Shown here piece by piece: positions 24,301 through 59,600 of a DNA stretch of 64,000 nucleotides. Source of the stretch: Numida meleagris (taxonomy: Eukaryota; Chordata; Aves; Galliformes; Numididae). The translations under genes were made by a program, and so were the position numbers. The DNA lies in NCBI RefSeq assembly GCF_002078875.1, contig NC_034411.1, forward strand, positions 38,170,115 through 38,234,114, read 5' to 3'. Numbering within the stretch: position 1 is the first letter of the stretch; every line of letters starts with the position of its first letter. Under the pieces are notes generated by a model. The model worked only from the letters and a program-made list of their open reading frames with translations, was not told the DNA's origin and ran no database searches.

Positions 24301-27300
24301 TTGACATTATTAGCAAGCCTCTTCACATTCCTTCTTCCTCATGTTTGTGCTCTGATGAAATAAGACTTCCCAAGGGTAGATTAACAGTAAATTATTATGT
24401 ATCAATATCATCTGTGGGGCTGGCTGCTTTGCATTCCTTAGATTAATCTCCTTGTTTTATATTGAACTGAGAATGTAATTATTTCAATATTGAAACTATT
24501 TTCTACTCTACTGTATATCAAGTTCCTCTTCTTTGTTTCCTACACCATGCATTAAATGAGCAGCGGGCTGCTGGGCTACTGATAGTAGGTAGGATTTTTA
24601 AGCTCGGCTCCACAACACTATGGAGAAAGGAGATGAACAAATGAAGGTAAATTTAAGTTAAGCCATTCTGTATCACACTACAGATGAAAATAAATACAAA
24701 CTTTGCTGTCAGTGACACAAAGGTAAATGCAGGAGCTGTTACCAACAGGTTCTGAGAGGCATTGTAACAAAGAACCTGTCAGCGAATAATGGGACAATGA
24801 TGTTTTATTGCAATGACTTACAACAATACCATTAACTCTAGCAGAAGGAAAGAACAGTTAGGAACATTAATGCAGCAATTGTTTATCCAGTTGAATTTCT
24901 TTTGTGAAAGGAGGAACAAAAAATGGACTTTGAAAAGACCTGATGTATTGGTTTTCCTATCTCTTTTTTGTACAAAGATAAAAATCTGTATCCATATTGT
25001 CCTAGAAAATGCCACGGTTATGGCTCATCTTGGGGTTTGCATCAGAAGCTGGATTTGTTTCTTCAAAGAGACTAGAGGAGATGTGGGGGTAGGGGTGGTT
25101 CCTAAGAAATAGAGGTTTCTTGTACTGAAAAGTAATAATAATGAGTTTACGTCATTACACTGCCTTAAATAGTACTAGAAAGCGTGAAAAACAGCAGGCA
25201 AAATTACCAAAGTAAGTGCTATATGAAATGTTAAAGGCATCTGCATATTTAATCTTTGGGGAGAATGGTATTTGAAATATACATTGTGTATTTGCATCTA
25301 ATTTAATTCAGGACTATGGCACGATTAAATTGAGTACATCTAAAAATACCAGAACTGTTACGGGAAGAACTCTTCTGTCTGTTATAGGAAGATGTATTTA
25401 TGAGGGCGTGAAGCAGATTTTCACCACTCACTATTTGTGAACACACAAAAGGAGCAACTTTACCCCAAAATAGGCTTTTTTTTCCTTCCTAAATTTCTTT
25501 CATGAAGCAGAAATTGTACAGGATCATCTATGACTGCCACCTACTGATACACTGATAAACAGCCGGCTGAGACAGGAAAAAATATCACGCCTCAACTAGA
25601 ATGACCTCCAAAGAGTATTTTAAATTACTGTATGTCAGACAGTGAGCACTTCAGTTTTCATGGTCTGCATTAGGTAAGGTATCACCTGTAATTTCTGAGT
25701 TGTGCTTCAGCCATGCAGTTCAGTTCCAGACTTCTCAATTTAGGAAACAATGAAAGTTGAATATGCAGTTTGGCTAAATAGGTCATAAGAAAGAAAAAAT
25801 TAAAAAGAACAAACAAAAAATAACTAAAACTTTGTGGCAATCTTTGGGTGTGTCATGCTGTGTACTCCCATCTTAAACTGCATTTTCCAGTTTGAAACAT
25901 TACTCTTCTTCATTACCAAAGTGCAACCAGCTGTGCCACTATTCCCCCTTCTCTCCCTTCATCAGTGATGTGGTTGCCCTGAGCCCTGGTACAATGAGCT
26001 TCTGGTAATGAATTCTGCTTTCCTTCCTCTTTGCAGAACTGTGTGAGAGCTTTCATGTGGCCGAGAGCTGCATTATTCCTTTGTTCCTGGCTTCCATTTT
26101 CTTGGGTGTGTTTTTTTTTTTTTTCAGTTTAATTTTGTTGTTGCTTTTGATGCTTGTTTAGTTGTTGTTTAATTTTATTTCAGAGTATTTTTTCCAGTTA
26201 TTGTCGTCTAGGAAATACTTTTCCTTATACAGAGTATAAGTGTACAGACAGAATAGAACACAGGTCACCGCCTATGTTCAGAACAGCATTATACTGGAGA
26301 TGCATGAGGCATCACACAAAAATCTGCCTGTTATGTATCCTCTCACTGTACTATACCCTGTTGTGCCTTTGAACTTTAGGCTGCGTACGACAGCCGTTTG
26401 TTCTTCGTATAGCACACTCTGAGGAGGTGCACTGTAATGTTTTTTTCTTTTCAGTGAAAGAAAGGGATGACCCAGACTTTTTGTTAACTTTGTATTTGTA
26501 GAAAAGGACCATTGTGACTTTTCAAAAATCTTTCAAGTTGCATTGGCTTTAAAAATCTTTACAGGGTAACTGCTTCTCTCCAGCAAGTGTAGCTCACTTG
26601 AATTTTGTCGGTAAAATTGTTCTTAACTTCCTTGTTGCAAAGACTTCCACCACCCTGGTTCTTGAACTGATTCTTGTCTGAGAGGTTTGCCTGAAGACAG
26701 CACAGGAATCTTCTATCATATTCACCAGAACACAACAGATACAGATTTCCAACCCACATATCTGCAGTGCTGATACATGAATGTAATCGTATCCATTTGA
26801 CTACAGTCATATCCTCGGAAGATCACGTAAAAACTTCAGATGTTAAGATTTTTGTGAAAACAGTACTGAGAATATAAGGAATATCATAGCTAATATCCTC
26901 TTCAAGGTCTTTTCTGCTCACTCAGACTGTACATTTATGTTTGCTTCAGATTCCGGAAAACTGCTATAGAGAGTAGCTACTAAATATCTATTTGACAAAA
27001 ATCAGAAGCCTGTAAAACAACAGTTCTGCTTATACCAGCTTAAAACAAAATGTTCGCAACAAGACTGAACACATTTATGGATATTAAAACAGTATCTGAA
27101 GACAAAAATATATTAAAAGATCATTAAAGTAGCTAAGTTAAGCAGTCATTTAAGAAATGTCAGAGCTAAATTTGCTTATGCATCTTCCATTTGCCCCTCT
27201 AATTTGTATGCACTACTATTACACACTTACATTGCAGGAATTCCCACAAGGCACGGTATAGGCAGCGCTCCGTTAATGAGCAGTTTTTCAATACTGTTTT

Positions 27301-30300
27301 GGCGTCTTTACTCACTATGTAGCCCCAGGCCTGATTTACTCACAAATTCTGCTTTCAGTGCAGAACTAGTCCCTGACGGACTTCGCTGTGGTGCTCATGA
27401 CTGATTGCTTCAGAGAGTATCTCCACAGTACCCTGGAGGAACGAGAGCGTGGAACTACTCCTACCGTACAGTGGGAAGCTGAGGCAGAGGCTGAGTAGGA
27501 CAGGTGAAATTGCCAGTCCCTCCCTTCTCAGAGTGCTTAGCTTTGTCAGTTCATAAAACAATGTTCCCACTTGCTCAAGCTTCAGCTACAACTCCTCAGC
27601 ACTACAACTGGAGTGACTTTTGCAAGCCGAGTGCCCAGAAACTAAGGGAATAAAGCAATGTGCAATACTTTGTTTTGTGATTTTTGTGCTATCCCACAGA
27701 GGCAATGACAAATCCAAACCTCCTGAGCAGCAACGAACCTACCTTACCCTTGTAACACCGCTTCCTTCATGGTCCCACCTCATTCACATGGCATCTCTTG
27801 AAACAAATGAGTCAGCCATTTGGTGCATTCTCCTGCAGAGCACATCCATTCTAAGCACGGTAAGCACTGTGTGGGCAAAAGAGCCCTCAGTCACGTAAAA
27901 ATATTTTTGTTAAGAAATAAGCCTGCATATTGCCTATCCAATGACAGTTAATAGTAAAATGACGATAAATAGCATGTAGCCAATCTGCCTTGTAATACCC
28001 CCAACAGCTGAACTCTCTGCCAGCCGTGTGATTAAAAAGCGTACTTGCTGCCACAGGTCTCAGCAGGACTTCCTGGAATGCCTAACCTTATATCCACACC
28101 CTCAAGCCTTTCTACCATTTGTTAAAAATAGCTGTTTGTGAGCTAGACACAAAGTACCTGACCCCGTGGCTGGCTGTTATTGGCTGATTATCAGCTATTT
28201 CAGGCTAATCCAGACCTCTGCAAGACATTCCCGTTTGTTCTTTGCCTATCAATATGTTGCTGCTACCATGCAGGCAGTTTTGAGTCTATTTCTATATTTT
28301 TGATCGTTGCGATCATGACAAGGAGTCATCTAAGAAGTGAAAATTATTATTGCTATATTGATCGATCTGGATCAATGTGCCGCTCTGCAAAACCATTTTG
28401 TGTGGGAGTTAGAATTCTTGTGCAGGTTAGGCTGATTCTGATTAACAAAAATAAAACTGAGCGACCTCTTCTTGCCAAAAGATTACAAGGATATTCTAAT
28501 TTACCCCCCTCTACAATAAAGCATGGCGACTTGTTGTCACCAGGATGCTCATGTGACCCCTTCGTGAGAGGAAATGAAACGTGGAGCTCCATCTTTCCAT
28601 GAAGGAAAGAGAGATGAGGAATGTGGATTATCTTCGTCCGAATATGATGCGAGAGCTGTTCCAGTGCCAGGTTCCTGCGATGCCAGTGGCAGGAAGACCC
28701 TACAGAACACTCCTGGATCTCAGAGAAGTCATTCTACACTGTGGCTCCAGCCACAAATCAGAGCCGTGTGCCAAAATGGTTAAAACTGCTGCACATGAAA
28801 CATCCAGAAAGAAGAACAAGTTACAGTGCTGTCTTGCTGACATAAATCAGCAAAGCTTAAAGGCGTTGCTGCATATGGACACGAAATGCTAAAACTGAAT
28901 TTTAAAAAAGGGGCCAGCAAAATAACAGACAGTTTTAGAGCAAACAAGTGCATTTTTTCTTAATGTTCTTAGTTAACTTCCTCAACTTTTCCAAAATTAT
29001 TATTTTCGCCGAAACTTACCAAACAACTTTTCAAATTTCAGTGTGAGCCAGATTGTTGTCACTGCAGCGCTCAGCCCAAACAGCAACAGAGTGAAATAGC
29101 TTCAAGAAGCTCCGTTCTTCAATTGGGAAGCACAGGACAGCCTTCATTAAAAACAAACAAATAAATAAATTCCCCGAAATAAAACCAGTGCAACTTATGA
29201 CACCCCCCAGTGCTCTAGTTTTGGTAGGTCTTACAGATCCTAGCTACAGGTTGTTTTAATATCAACCACATGAAGGGATTGCAAGATTTAGTTCTGTTGC
29301 AGCCAAGCCCTGAAGCACTGTGCTATTGCTATGGAGAGTCTGGTCAATGTGGTTTCTGTAAAGGAAATGCTGCCTTTTTGACCTTCTTAGTTCTTTGAAT
29401 CTCTGAATAAGGGGGCACACAGAGTAGAATCACTAGTCATAATGTATCTGGATTTTTTTTGTGCCTAGTAAGTCTCCCTTGGGAGACTATTAAGGAAAGT
29501 AGCCCTGGGCAAAACATTGTTAGATGCTTGCTTCAATCCAGTGTACAAATGAGCACAGGCCTGATGCCACACCAGCTGCATACTGTGCGCTGTGCAAAGC
29601 TTTCTAATGGGATCTCACTTCCTCTCTCCACCAATCCTTAGTCTTGCCTGGTCACATACTGTTGACCTGTCTTTCCTGCTGCTAGCTGTATGAGCTGGCA
29701 GCCCTTCAGAGAGACAGCCTGCTTTCCAGAGGTCTGTTTTCACAGGAATTCCTTCGTCTGTCCTCAGCAGACCCCAAATATACTGACTCCATTAATAGCC
29801 AAGAAGAGGAGCCCAGGGACTCACCTGCTTCTGTACTTCACCCTGATCTGAAAGCAGAAAGGAGAGGCAGGGAGGCATTGCTTCCATTTGGGAAAATAAA
29901 ACAAAATCTATATCTTCTGGAGATCGTAAAGAAGGAAAGGATTGGTAACCCTCGATATACACAGTGAACCTGTCTAGGTTTTGAGTGTAGGTTATGATAA
30001 TTATATACCTAGGCCAACAAACATTAAAAATCAGAATGCTGTAGACAGGCTGATCATGGTACGCAACTGCAGCTCTGGTGTGTCAGAAAGGACAGTGCCC
30101 AGAGACATTATGCAAATTTAACAGAAGCATCTTGTGTTTGCAAGCAGCCTGGGGACTTACATTTTGGTCTCTTCTCTCTCCAGCTCCTGTGCCCAACATG
30201 CTGTGCTGTGCTTCATGTGCCAGAGGGACAATCCGAGTCTGTAATATCACAAGAGTGCATCTGCCCAGAAAGAGCAGAATGAAAATATGAGTATATGTTT

Positions 30301-32030
30301 TGACTGAGTGATACATCGTGAGTATATTATAGTATAGAAAGCAAGGTATTAAAGAATGTAATCCTCTGTATTGTCTGTTAGTAATTATAACTCCTGGACA
30401 TGTTTATAAATAAGTTCCTAATTTCTCACCTGCCTATGGAGGAAACCTGACATTCTAAGTATGAGGAATTCAGACAAATGTACAGCAACGTTAGCTGTTG
30501 GACCTGCTGCTATTTCTGCAGCTGAACCTGCTGAAAGGCAAGGCAAGTGTAAATAGCCATTAATACCAATAGCATATTTGTGCAAATACTTTACCTAGTG
30601 CTAGTGTTTGCTGACAAATACACACTCGATTGCATATTAAATATGTTTACGTATGCAAACACAATAAAGCTGACATATTTCCAAGGTGTTTTTCTTTCTG
30701 TTTATATCCAACATACATATGATAAAGTCATTGATTTTCCTTCCAATGTCTTACTCCAGTTGAAAAGTGAATCTTAATTAAGCTGTGAGAAAGGACTTTA
30801 AACATTTTCCAATCATTTTCACAGCTTGAGTATTTCAAGAACAGAGTTAGACTTCTTTTCTACAAACTCAATCCTTTCTTTTAATTATACTTCACAGAGG
30901 TTCAATGACTAAATTATGTGTTTCTGATAGAATAGCTTCAGGAAGCATTCATTTAACCCTTAGGGCTATTACACAAAAACTTCTAGTTTATACATTAGCT
31001 TCTGAGAAGCTTATTTATCCACATTGCTTTTTCAGGTAGATTCACCATGCAGAAGGTCAAGGAGACCTTTTTCTTTGCTGTCTGTGTTCAGAAGGACCAG
31101 AGAGATGAACAACTTTGCAAGGTATCAGTAATCTTATGCTCTCTTTCATCTAACATTATTGAAACCTATCTGATCGGGGTGAGGTTACCCTCGTGGCTAC
31201 ATAGCTCCAGCAAGCGGTGGTTGTGGGTTAGATGTGAGATGGAGCTTGGACTATTAACAGCTCCTAAATGCCTTCCCAAAACCAAGAATATTACCATTGC
31301 TTCTTGGCCATCATCCTACCATGGTAATGACACCTCAGTTGTTTGAAGTCCTCCATGGGACTGTAGCCAATAACAGACTCCTTGCTGGAATAAAGTATTC
31401 CACTCAGAAACACAACTGGTTTTGAGTGCTGTCATGTTGATGCTGTTCTCTGCCAAAGTGAAGCACCTTCTTGTCTTTATTGGATGAATAAAGGATTGTT
31501 CTGGAAAGCAGTGTTGTTATTATACCATGCCTTTCTGAAAGAGACCCTCTGCAGATAACTGTAGTGTTGCACAAAGATTAACCAGAAGGTTGTTTCCTAG
31601 CTTTTCTGAGATGTGCTGAGTGCAAGAACGCAAATCACAGAGGAGAGCTTTCAGCTGCTGCTGTGCCTCCTGCATGCCAAGCACAACTGAGGGCAGCCAT
31701 TCCCAGAGGTGGGACAGGCCTGCAGGACCTCACGGCTGTGAGGCCTTGCCATTAGCCACGTAGGAGGGCCGAGCTGCCACCAAGGGAGGAGCAGGCAGAA
31801 TGGGGTCTGCTGCAGTCTGGGAGCTTGCTCCAGCTGCAGCGTCCCTCCTTCGGCTCTCTCTGTGGGACCACCACGTCCGTCAGCTCTACGCGCTGTACTG
31901 AGGCACCTTCACCGCGAAGTGCTCCCATTTAACTCAAGGCCCTTTCTCCTTTCCACGGAGCCATGAAGAGGCACAGAGGCAAGGCTGACAAAGCCCGGCA
32001 CTGAGAATGAAATACCCTCGTGCAGCCGTG
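21346..32030. other. Intergenic DNA between GNG4 and B3GALNT2
   Basis: About 10.7 kb, mostly AT-rich; the start may include a longer GNG4 3'UTR. No conserved coding exon, tRNA or clear mobile element was recognised on either strand. Short frames such as 24813-25112, 28180-28602 and 28581-28892 have no domain signatures. GC content rises from about 31.6 kb toward the next CpG island. Confidence 0.65.
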
Positions 32031-32233
32031 CCAAGGGCGCGCTGGGGACGCGGGGCTGTGGCACTGAGGCGGGCAGCGCACCCAGCAGCACAGCACGGCC
32101 CGCGGGCTCAGCGCTGTGCGGTGCCCCGGCTCTACGGTCGCAGGAGGATTTTTCCAGACGGCAGCAATCTGGAACGCAGCGCGTGTGTGCTAGCAGAGCG
32201 ATGTGCCGGTAGACAGCCCCTCCTCGGCACGGT

Positions 32234-32240
32234 TATATAA
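32234..32240 (+). promoter_or_regulatory. TATA-like box far upstream of B3GALNT2
   Basis: TATATAA inside GC-rich DNA, about 520 bp before the ATG, followed 6 bp later by a CRE-like site. It could mark an upstream alternative start; no transcript evidence. Confidence 0.35.
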
Positions 32241-32245
32241 GGATC

Positions 32246-32253
32246 TCACGTCA
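32246..32253 (+). promoter_or_regulatory. CRE-like CREB/ATF site
   Basis: TCACGTCA, one base from the palindromic CRE TGACGTCA. It lies in the CpG island next to the TATA-like box. Confidence 0.4.
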
Positions 32254-32550
32254 CCGCTGATGTTTTGGTACCGTGCGTAAATAAAAGTTGCAGTGAGGAG
32301 CGGGGCCCTCAGGGGGTTTCCGCGCCGTCCGAGGCACAGCTCGCTGCCGGCGGCGGGAGGAGCCCCGCGGCAGCCAGGTGCGCGGCTGCTGCCGGCTGCT
32401 CCTCGCCGCACCCTGCTTCCCCGCCGCGCCCGTGCACAAAGCGACGAGAAGCCCCGCTCCCCCGGCACCTCCCTGAGGGAGAGCACGCCGCTCTCCCGCC
32501 GCGCCCCCCGCCCCGCCGGTCCCAGCCTCCCGGGGCCGCGCCGCCCCGCG

Positions 32551-32568
32551 GCATTCTGGGGGCTGTAG
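32551..32568 (-). promoter_or_regulatory. B3GALNT2: ZNF143/SBS-like promoter motif
   Basis: The minus strand reads CTACAGCCCCCAGAATGC, close to the known SBS consensus for ZNF143 (ACTACAnTTCCCAGAATGC). It lies about 190 bp before the ATG, a usual position for this factor at CpG promoters. Confidence 0.6.
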
Positions 32569-32619
32569 GCGGCCGCCGCCGCCGCCCGCGCCTCCGCCGC
32601 CCGCCGGGGCTGGGGCGGG

Positions 32620-32638
32620 ACTGCAGCTCCCGGCGGCC
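32620..32638 (+). promoter_or_regulatory. B3GALNT2: Second, weaker ZNF143-like motif
   Basis: ACTGCAGCTCCCGGCGGCC matches the ZNF143 consensus in its first part (ACTnCAGCTCCC) but not at the ATGC end. About 140 bp before the ATG and opposite in orientation to 32551-32568. Confidence 0.4.
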
Positions 32639-32760
32639 GCGGGGCAGCGGAGCTCGGCCCGGCCCGGCCGAGCGGCGGCGCGGGGAGGAGGAGCCGCGCT
32701 CCGCCGAGCGGGCCCGTAGTCCCGGCGCGGAGGGGAAGGGGCCGGCTGCGGCGGCGGCCA

Positions 32761-55267
<22,507 letters not shown>

Positions 55268-55535
55268 TGGACTTTTACAGGGGAGGACATCGTAGCATAT
55301 AATGATGATGGGAAACTGTACACTGGGGTTCATTCTTGGAAGAATATGGAACATAAAGGTATCGTCTAATGTTGGGTTTCAACTGACGTGTAACAATATT
55401 TGCACATCCCTTTTGATAATTACAAGTGGACTGATACTATTCAGTTTCTATAGTATAGATGTTGATCTGACAAAAACCAAAATGTTCAAGATAAAAATTT
55501 CCTTTTTATATAAAGTCAAAGACCTACTTGTAATT

Positions 55536-55541
55536 AATAAA
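55536..55541 (+). terminator. B3GALNT2: B3GALNT2 polyadenylation signal
   Basis: AATAAA 269 bp after the stop, followed by T/G-rich DNA. Confidence 0.6.
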
Positions 55542-55730
55542 TGCACATACGAATGCCAACTAGCCTGTCTTTTGTAAATTAAAGTACTACTGATTTAACT
55601 CTGTATAGAGCCGTACCAGGATCCCAGTGGGAGCTGTGCTGAGTACCAGGGCAGCTGGTCAGTCTTGCTGCAGCAGGTTCCGTGCTGCTGGAGGCGCTGA
55701 GACAGCTAGGGTTTGGGATTCATCTTGTTC

Positions 55731-55803
55731 AGTTTGCTTATACCATTGTCATTTTAGATTTAAAAAAAATAATAAAAAAAAAAATCAAAGTTTGCTTATA
55801 CCA
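55731..55803. repeat. 15-bp direct repeats flanking an A-rich insert
   Basis: AGTTTGCTTATACCA occurs at 55731-55745 and again at 55789-55803. The 43 bp between them are mostly A (55761-55784). It looks like a target-site duplication around a tiny poly-A insert, or a simple local duplication. Confidence 0.6.
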
Positions 55804-56277
55804 AATTGTGAAGTACTGCAAACCTAGCCTGATTAGGAGGGATTTCTGATAGCTCAGTGTGCTACTTATGAATCTGGGGATACACGAGTGGAAGTAAAAT
55901 ACTACTGAGGAATAGCACGCTAAAGACAGTGAAATAAATAGCAATGCCCTGCAGTATGCTGAGAACTTATTTATATACTGTGGTCTATTAATGCTGTAAG
56001 TAGAACTATGGTTTGTCAGATTTCGACCTTAAATATTCTAAGGCTGTGTAGATACTTCTCCAATTTCTGCTGATTTACTTTTGTTTACTTTAAGTTCTTT
56101 AGAAGTAAGTGAAAACAGAGAGCAAGTAGTCTCTTTCAGCGCAGCACTAATTTTGTCCTAGAGCTATTATAAGCAAAGACATCACAACTAGATCCAGATG
56201 CTAGTTCAGGAAAAAGAAATTCTCACTGCTGCACGAGGAAGGTAGTACAAAATAATGGCAAAAGGGTTACCTGGAGA

Positions 56278-56283
56278 TTTATT
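56278..56283 (-). terminator. TBCE: TBCE polyadenylation signal
   Basis: TTTATT on the plus strand (AATAAA on the minus strand), 241 bp beyond the TBCE stop. It gives convergent 3' ends about 700 bp apart. Confidence 0.55.
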
Positions 56284-56524
56284 TAACTGAAGAATTTAAG
56301 CACTACTTGGTATCTCTTACATAAGACACTTCAATCAAAAGTAAAGGCTTTCAAGGAGACCACTACTAAGCTGAGGAGCCGGCAGTATTACCACAGAGCC
56401 CTCTGGTAACACGTTCTCCCAGACGTGTTCAGGCACAGGCTGTACATGCTGTCTGCAGGCAGTCCATGATGCTTTTGCAGTTCTAGTGTTGGCTTTTCCT
56501 TCAGTCTGTCAAGGGTGTCTCTTG

Positions 56525-56617
56525 TTACCACCGTACTAACACAGAGTCTCCATTTTCTATTGAGTAAAACTGCAAAGGCTTTAAGTCGTTGTCAAGTTCA
56601 ACTTCTTTTCCTTTCAG
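56525..56617 (-). CDS. TBCE: TBCE last coding exon with stop
   Basis: 31 codons: [20 protein letters not shown] then [10 protein letters not shown] and TAA (56525-56527). End of the ubiquitin-like domain. Confidence 0.96.
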   Translation of the reverse strand: MKGKEVELDNDLKPLQFYSIENGDSVLVRW

Positions 56618-59600
56618 CTAGAATAAGAAAGGAAGAAAGAAGTCTGATCAGACTTGAACGAATTTCAGTATATGCAAACCAAACTTAGATCAGGCAGTTG
56701 CAGTCAAGGACCATCTGTCATATTACAGGGGTTGAATCAGGTCCTAAATTACAGCAGGAGGAGCACCCTCCTCGTGTGAAATCAACGTCATTAGGCGGTA
56801 CTTTAGAACATGCTATTGACCTTTATCAGCATGAAGCATCTTATTGCTAAATTACCTAATTTTAACTCACTTTAGAACTTTCGTAGGACAGTTTCAGTTC
56901 TGAACCAGGAATTCTAAGTAGGCGATAGAGCAATCCTTTGACCCTTTGAATAGTCATGGACTCTGAAAAAGGGAGATGGGGGGGAAAAAGTTATTAGAAA
57001 AATGCTGCTACCACAGAGCTGTACTGTTTTTGTTTTTTTTTCACCTATACTTGCTCATAGCAACAGTGGAAGGCTGTACTGCTGCTTCAGTTCTAACACT
57101 GCAATAACGTATTTTGTACCTGAAATGATAACTGCTAACATCAAGTTGAAAACGGTTTAATCTCTGGTGGATCAGACAGAATACACTACCAGGTTTTAAG
57201 TGTTTGGATCCCGTGTACCAAACTGAAGTGTTACGGCTTCATAATTTACCTTTGAGTTTGAACTTACTCTGTGCTAAACTAAGTGACCTTTGGGACACGT
57301 ACCAGTCGGGTTCTGAGCGCTGGCAGCTGGCGCCTGTTCCTCGAAGTTTTCATACCTTGAATGGGCTTTCCCAGCCCCAATATCACGGTGGACCTAGTGC
57401 CATTCCTCCACGTAAATGTTGCTACATTAACCAGCCCCCAGCACATTGCCAGCAGAGCTGTACAGCGGTTCCTATTATGAAGTCAGTTACACGAAGGGAT
57501 TTTTTTTTGTAATGGATCTTGAATGAGTAAATGTAGTTTGCTCCAGAGGTGATACCTGTTTGCAATAGATCTACTCAATATAAAAAACAAGTTCAACTTT
57601 TACTTCTTTTGAAGCTTTATCTAAAGGCACAGCAATAGTGAGTTACTCCTGTAATACCACACATTGTACTTAAAACAAATATTTTTCTATCAAACATTTT
57701 TGTAAAAGCTGTATCTATCTATCTGATTTTATGCAACTTGTGATAATAAATGTGATTTTTATTTTAGAATAAAGCTTGATTACATTGTTTTCTTTCAGAC
57801 TCCGTTCCGACACATCTTTCCAAAACTTCAGTTTGATTTAGAACCAAGTCCGCTCATTTCAGTTGTCATGACAGGTGCTACAACTTCACAGAACATAAAA
57901 TTGATCCAAGTCAACATCAGTCTTCTAATGTAATCTGGAATTGCAGTCTGGATATTTGGCTCTTACAACTTGGTTCTTGCTACTGGGTTAGTATGTGCAT
58001 CAGCTTTTATACGCAGTGATTGGCCTCTGATTGCCTCATGAAAGCAGTGGCAGCCATGGTAATAACAAGCATCAACTTGCAATTTTCAAGCTGGACTGAA
58101 AGTGAGTGGGTGAGGATCAGAAAAATGACTTTTTTAACGGAGTTCTACATTTGTCATTCCTTTAAATGACAAAATCATAAGGGGACAATCTTCAGGAACT
58201 GACAAAGCTAGAGGCAGCTGACATTCTATATTACAGTCATTTGCAAAGGAGCTACAAATCAATTGCTAAAACAAGAGGCGAGACTTACCTGGTAGCTTTT
58301 TCTCTACAGGCGTCTGTTCAGGGTTGTCAGGACATTTAATTGTCAAAGCTTAAGGAAGAAAAGGGAGGCATTAGTGAATGAACATCAGGCCCTGTTCTGG
58401 CAGGACACAGAAGCTTTTTATAGTCTACTTTTACAAAAATAGTCTCGACCCCCCAGCCTCATCATCTCCAAAAATTACAACGTAGCTGTGTCTGACCAGT
58501 TAGTTATGATAGCACTTTTAGTCATTCTCTAAAAAATTACATTTAATAAAAGTAACCAATCATTTCTGCCCTTAGTAAAGTAGGAATATTTACCTAAAAA
58601 TGCTTACTTCTAGCTAATTTTTATTTAAAAAAAAAACTGCAGTAAAGTATAAAACTGCCTACTCAGGTTCAAAAACCTGCTTTAAGGCATATCTAAAAGC
58701 ATAATACAAGCATGTTTTGAGGAAGTTATTAGCCTTTTTTTTAATTTAGAAATTAAGACCCTATTAAAAAAAGGGGGGAGCCTACTATGTTTGGTCAACT
58801 ACATTCCTTATTCTAGTTAGTCTTCTACCTAAACATTAAAATATAATGCTTTAAAATACTGTTTAAAAGAAAAAAAAGGTTAAACTATGAAATAGGAAAC
58901 AAAGCTAAGAGAATTTCTACATCTGGGCTGTAACCTAGTTTAAGTATGTAAACAGCCCCAAATACCAAATTAGCCACATTTTTCCTTGATCAACTTAAAG
59001 TTAGGAAGTTATAAATTAAAAAAAAAATTCAGGAAAGAGCTAAGTGATTAAGGTTAAAATCTCAAATCTCCTCTGTGGAAAAATCATTCATGCTGTCAGA
59101 AGAGAATATCGAATACCTCTCTTCCTCACTAAGTCTTAATTAAGAAAATCATTCAGGTTGGATTGCAGAGGAAAAGGAGGTGGAGTACAGACAAGCAAGC
59201 ATCCAGACAAACTCATTGACACGCCTAGTTCTGTGAAGCAGAATTACAAGCTGCAACCCCAGGGCCTCTCAAAGGCTTTTGAGCCCCGTGTCCTCCATGT
59301 ACACCCAGGAAACACCAAACGCATAAAAACATTTCCAGTGCAGACGGAAAGGCTTTGACCATTTCTGGCCTCTTACTCAAAAGCTGATTTTTCAGAGTCA
59401 AAGGCTGTTGCCCCTTCAGTTCTCCTTCTTCAGGTGCACCATATTCTGTGTGAAGGAAAGCGCACGTAGACATGAATGCTTTTGAGACTAAAATTCAACA
59501 GCACCCCAAGGAAAAGCGACCACAGACTTGTACTTGTACTTACTAAGGCAAAGAGATGAGTATCTGGGATGGGCAGCAAGAAACTCTTCACTCGGTTTGT

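Larger units (their letters stand above)
55268..56277. other. B3GALNT2 3'UTR and intergenic gap before TBCE
   Basis: The first ~300 bp are the probable B3GALNT2 3'UTR. The remainder separates two convergent genes and contains the A-rich insert at 55746-55788. A minus-strand 68-codon frame (55738-55944) is chance. Confidence 0.7.

Noticed and set aside
28180..28892. Overlapping 140-, 69- and 103-codon ORFs in the intergenic region
   Set aside because: No domain, no repeat signature, no splice context and no start context better than chance.
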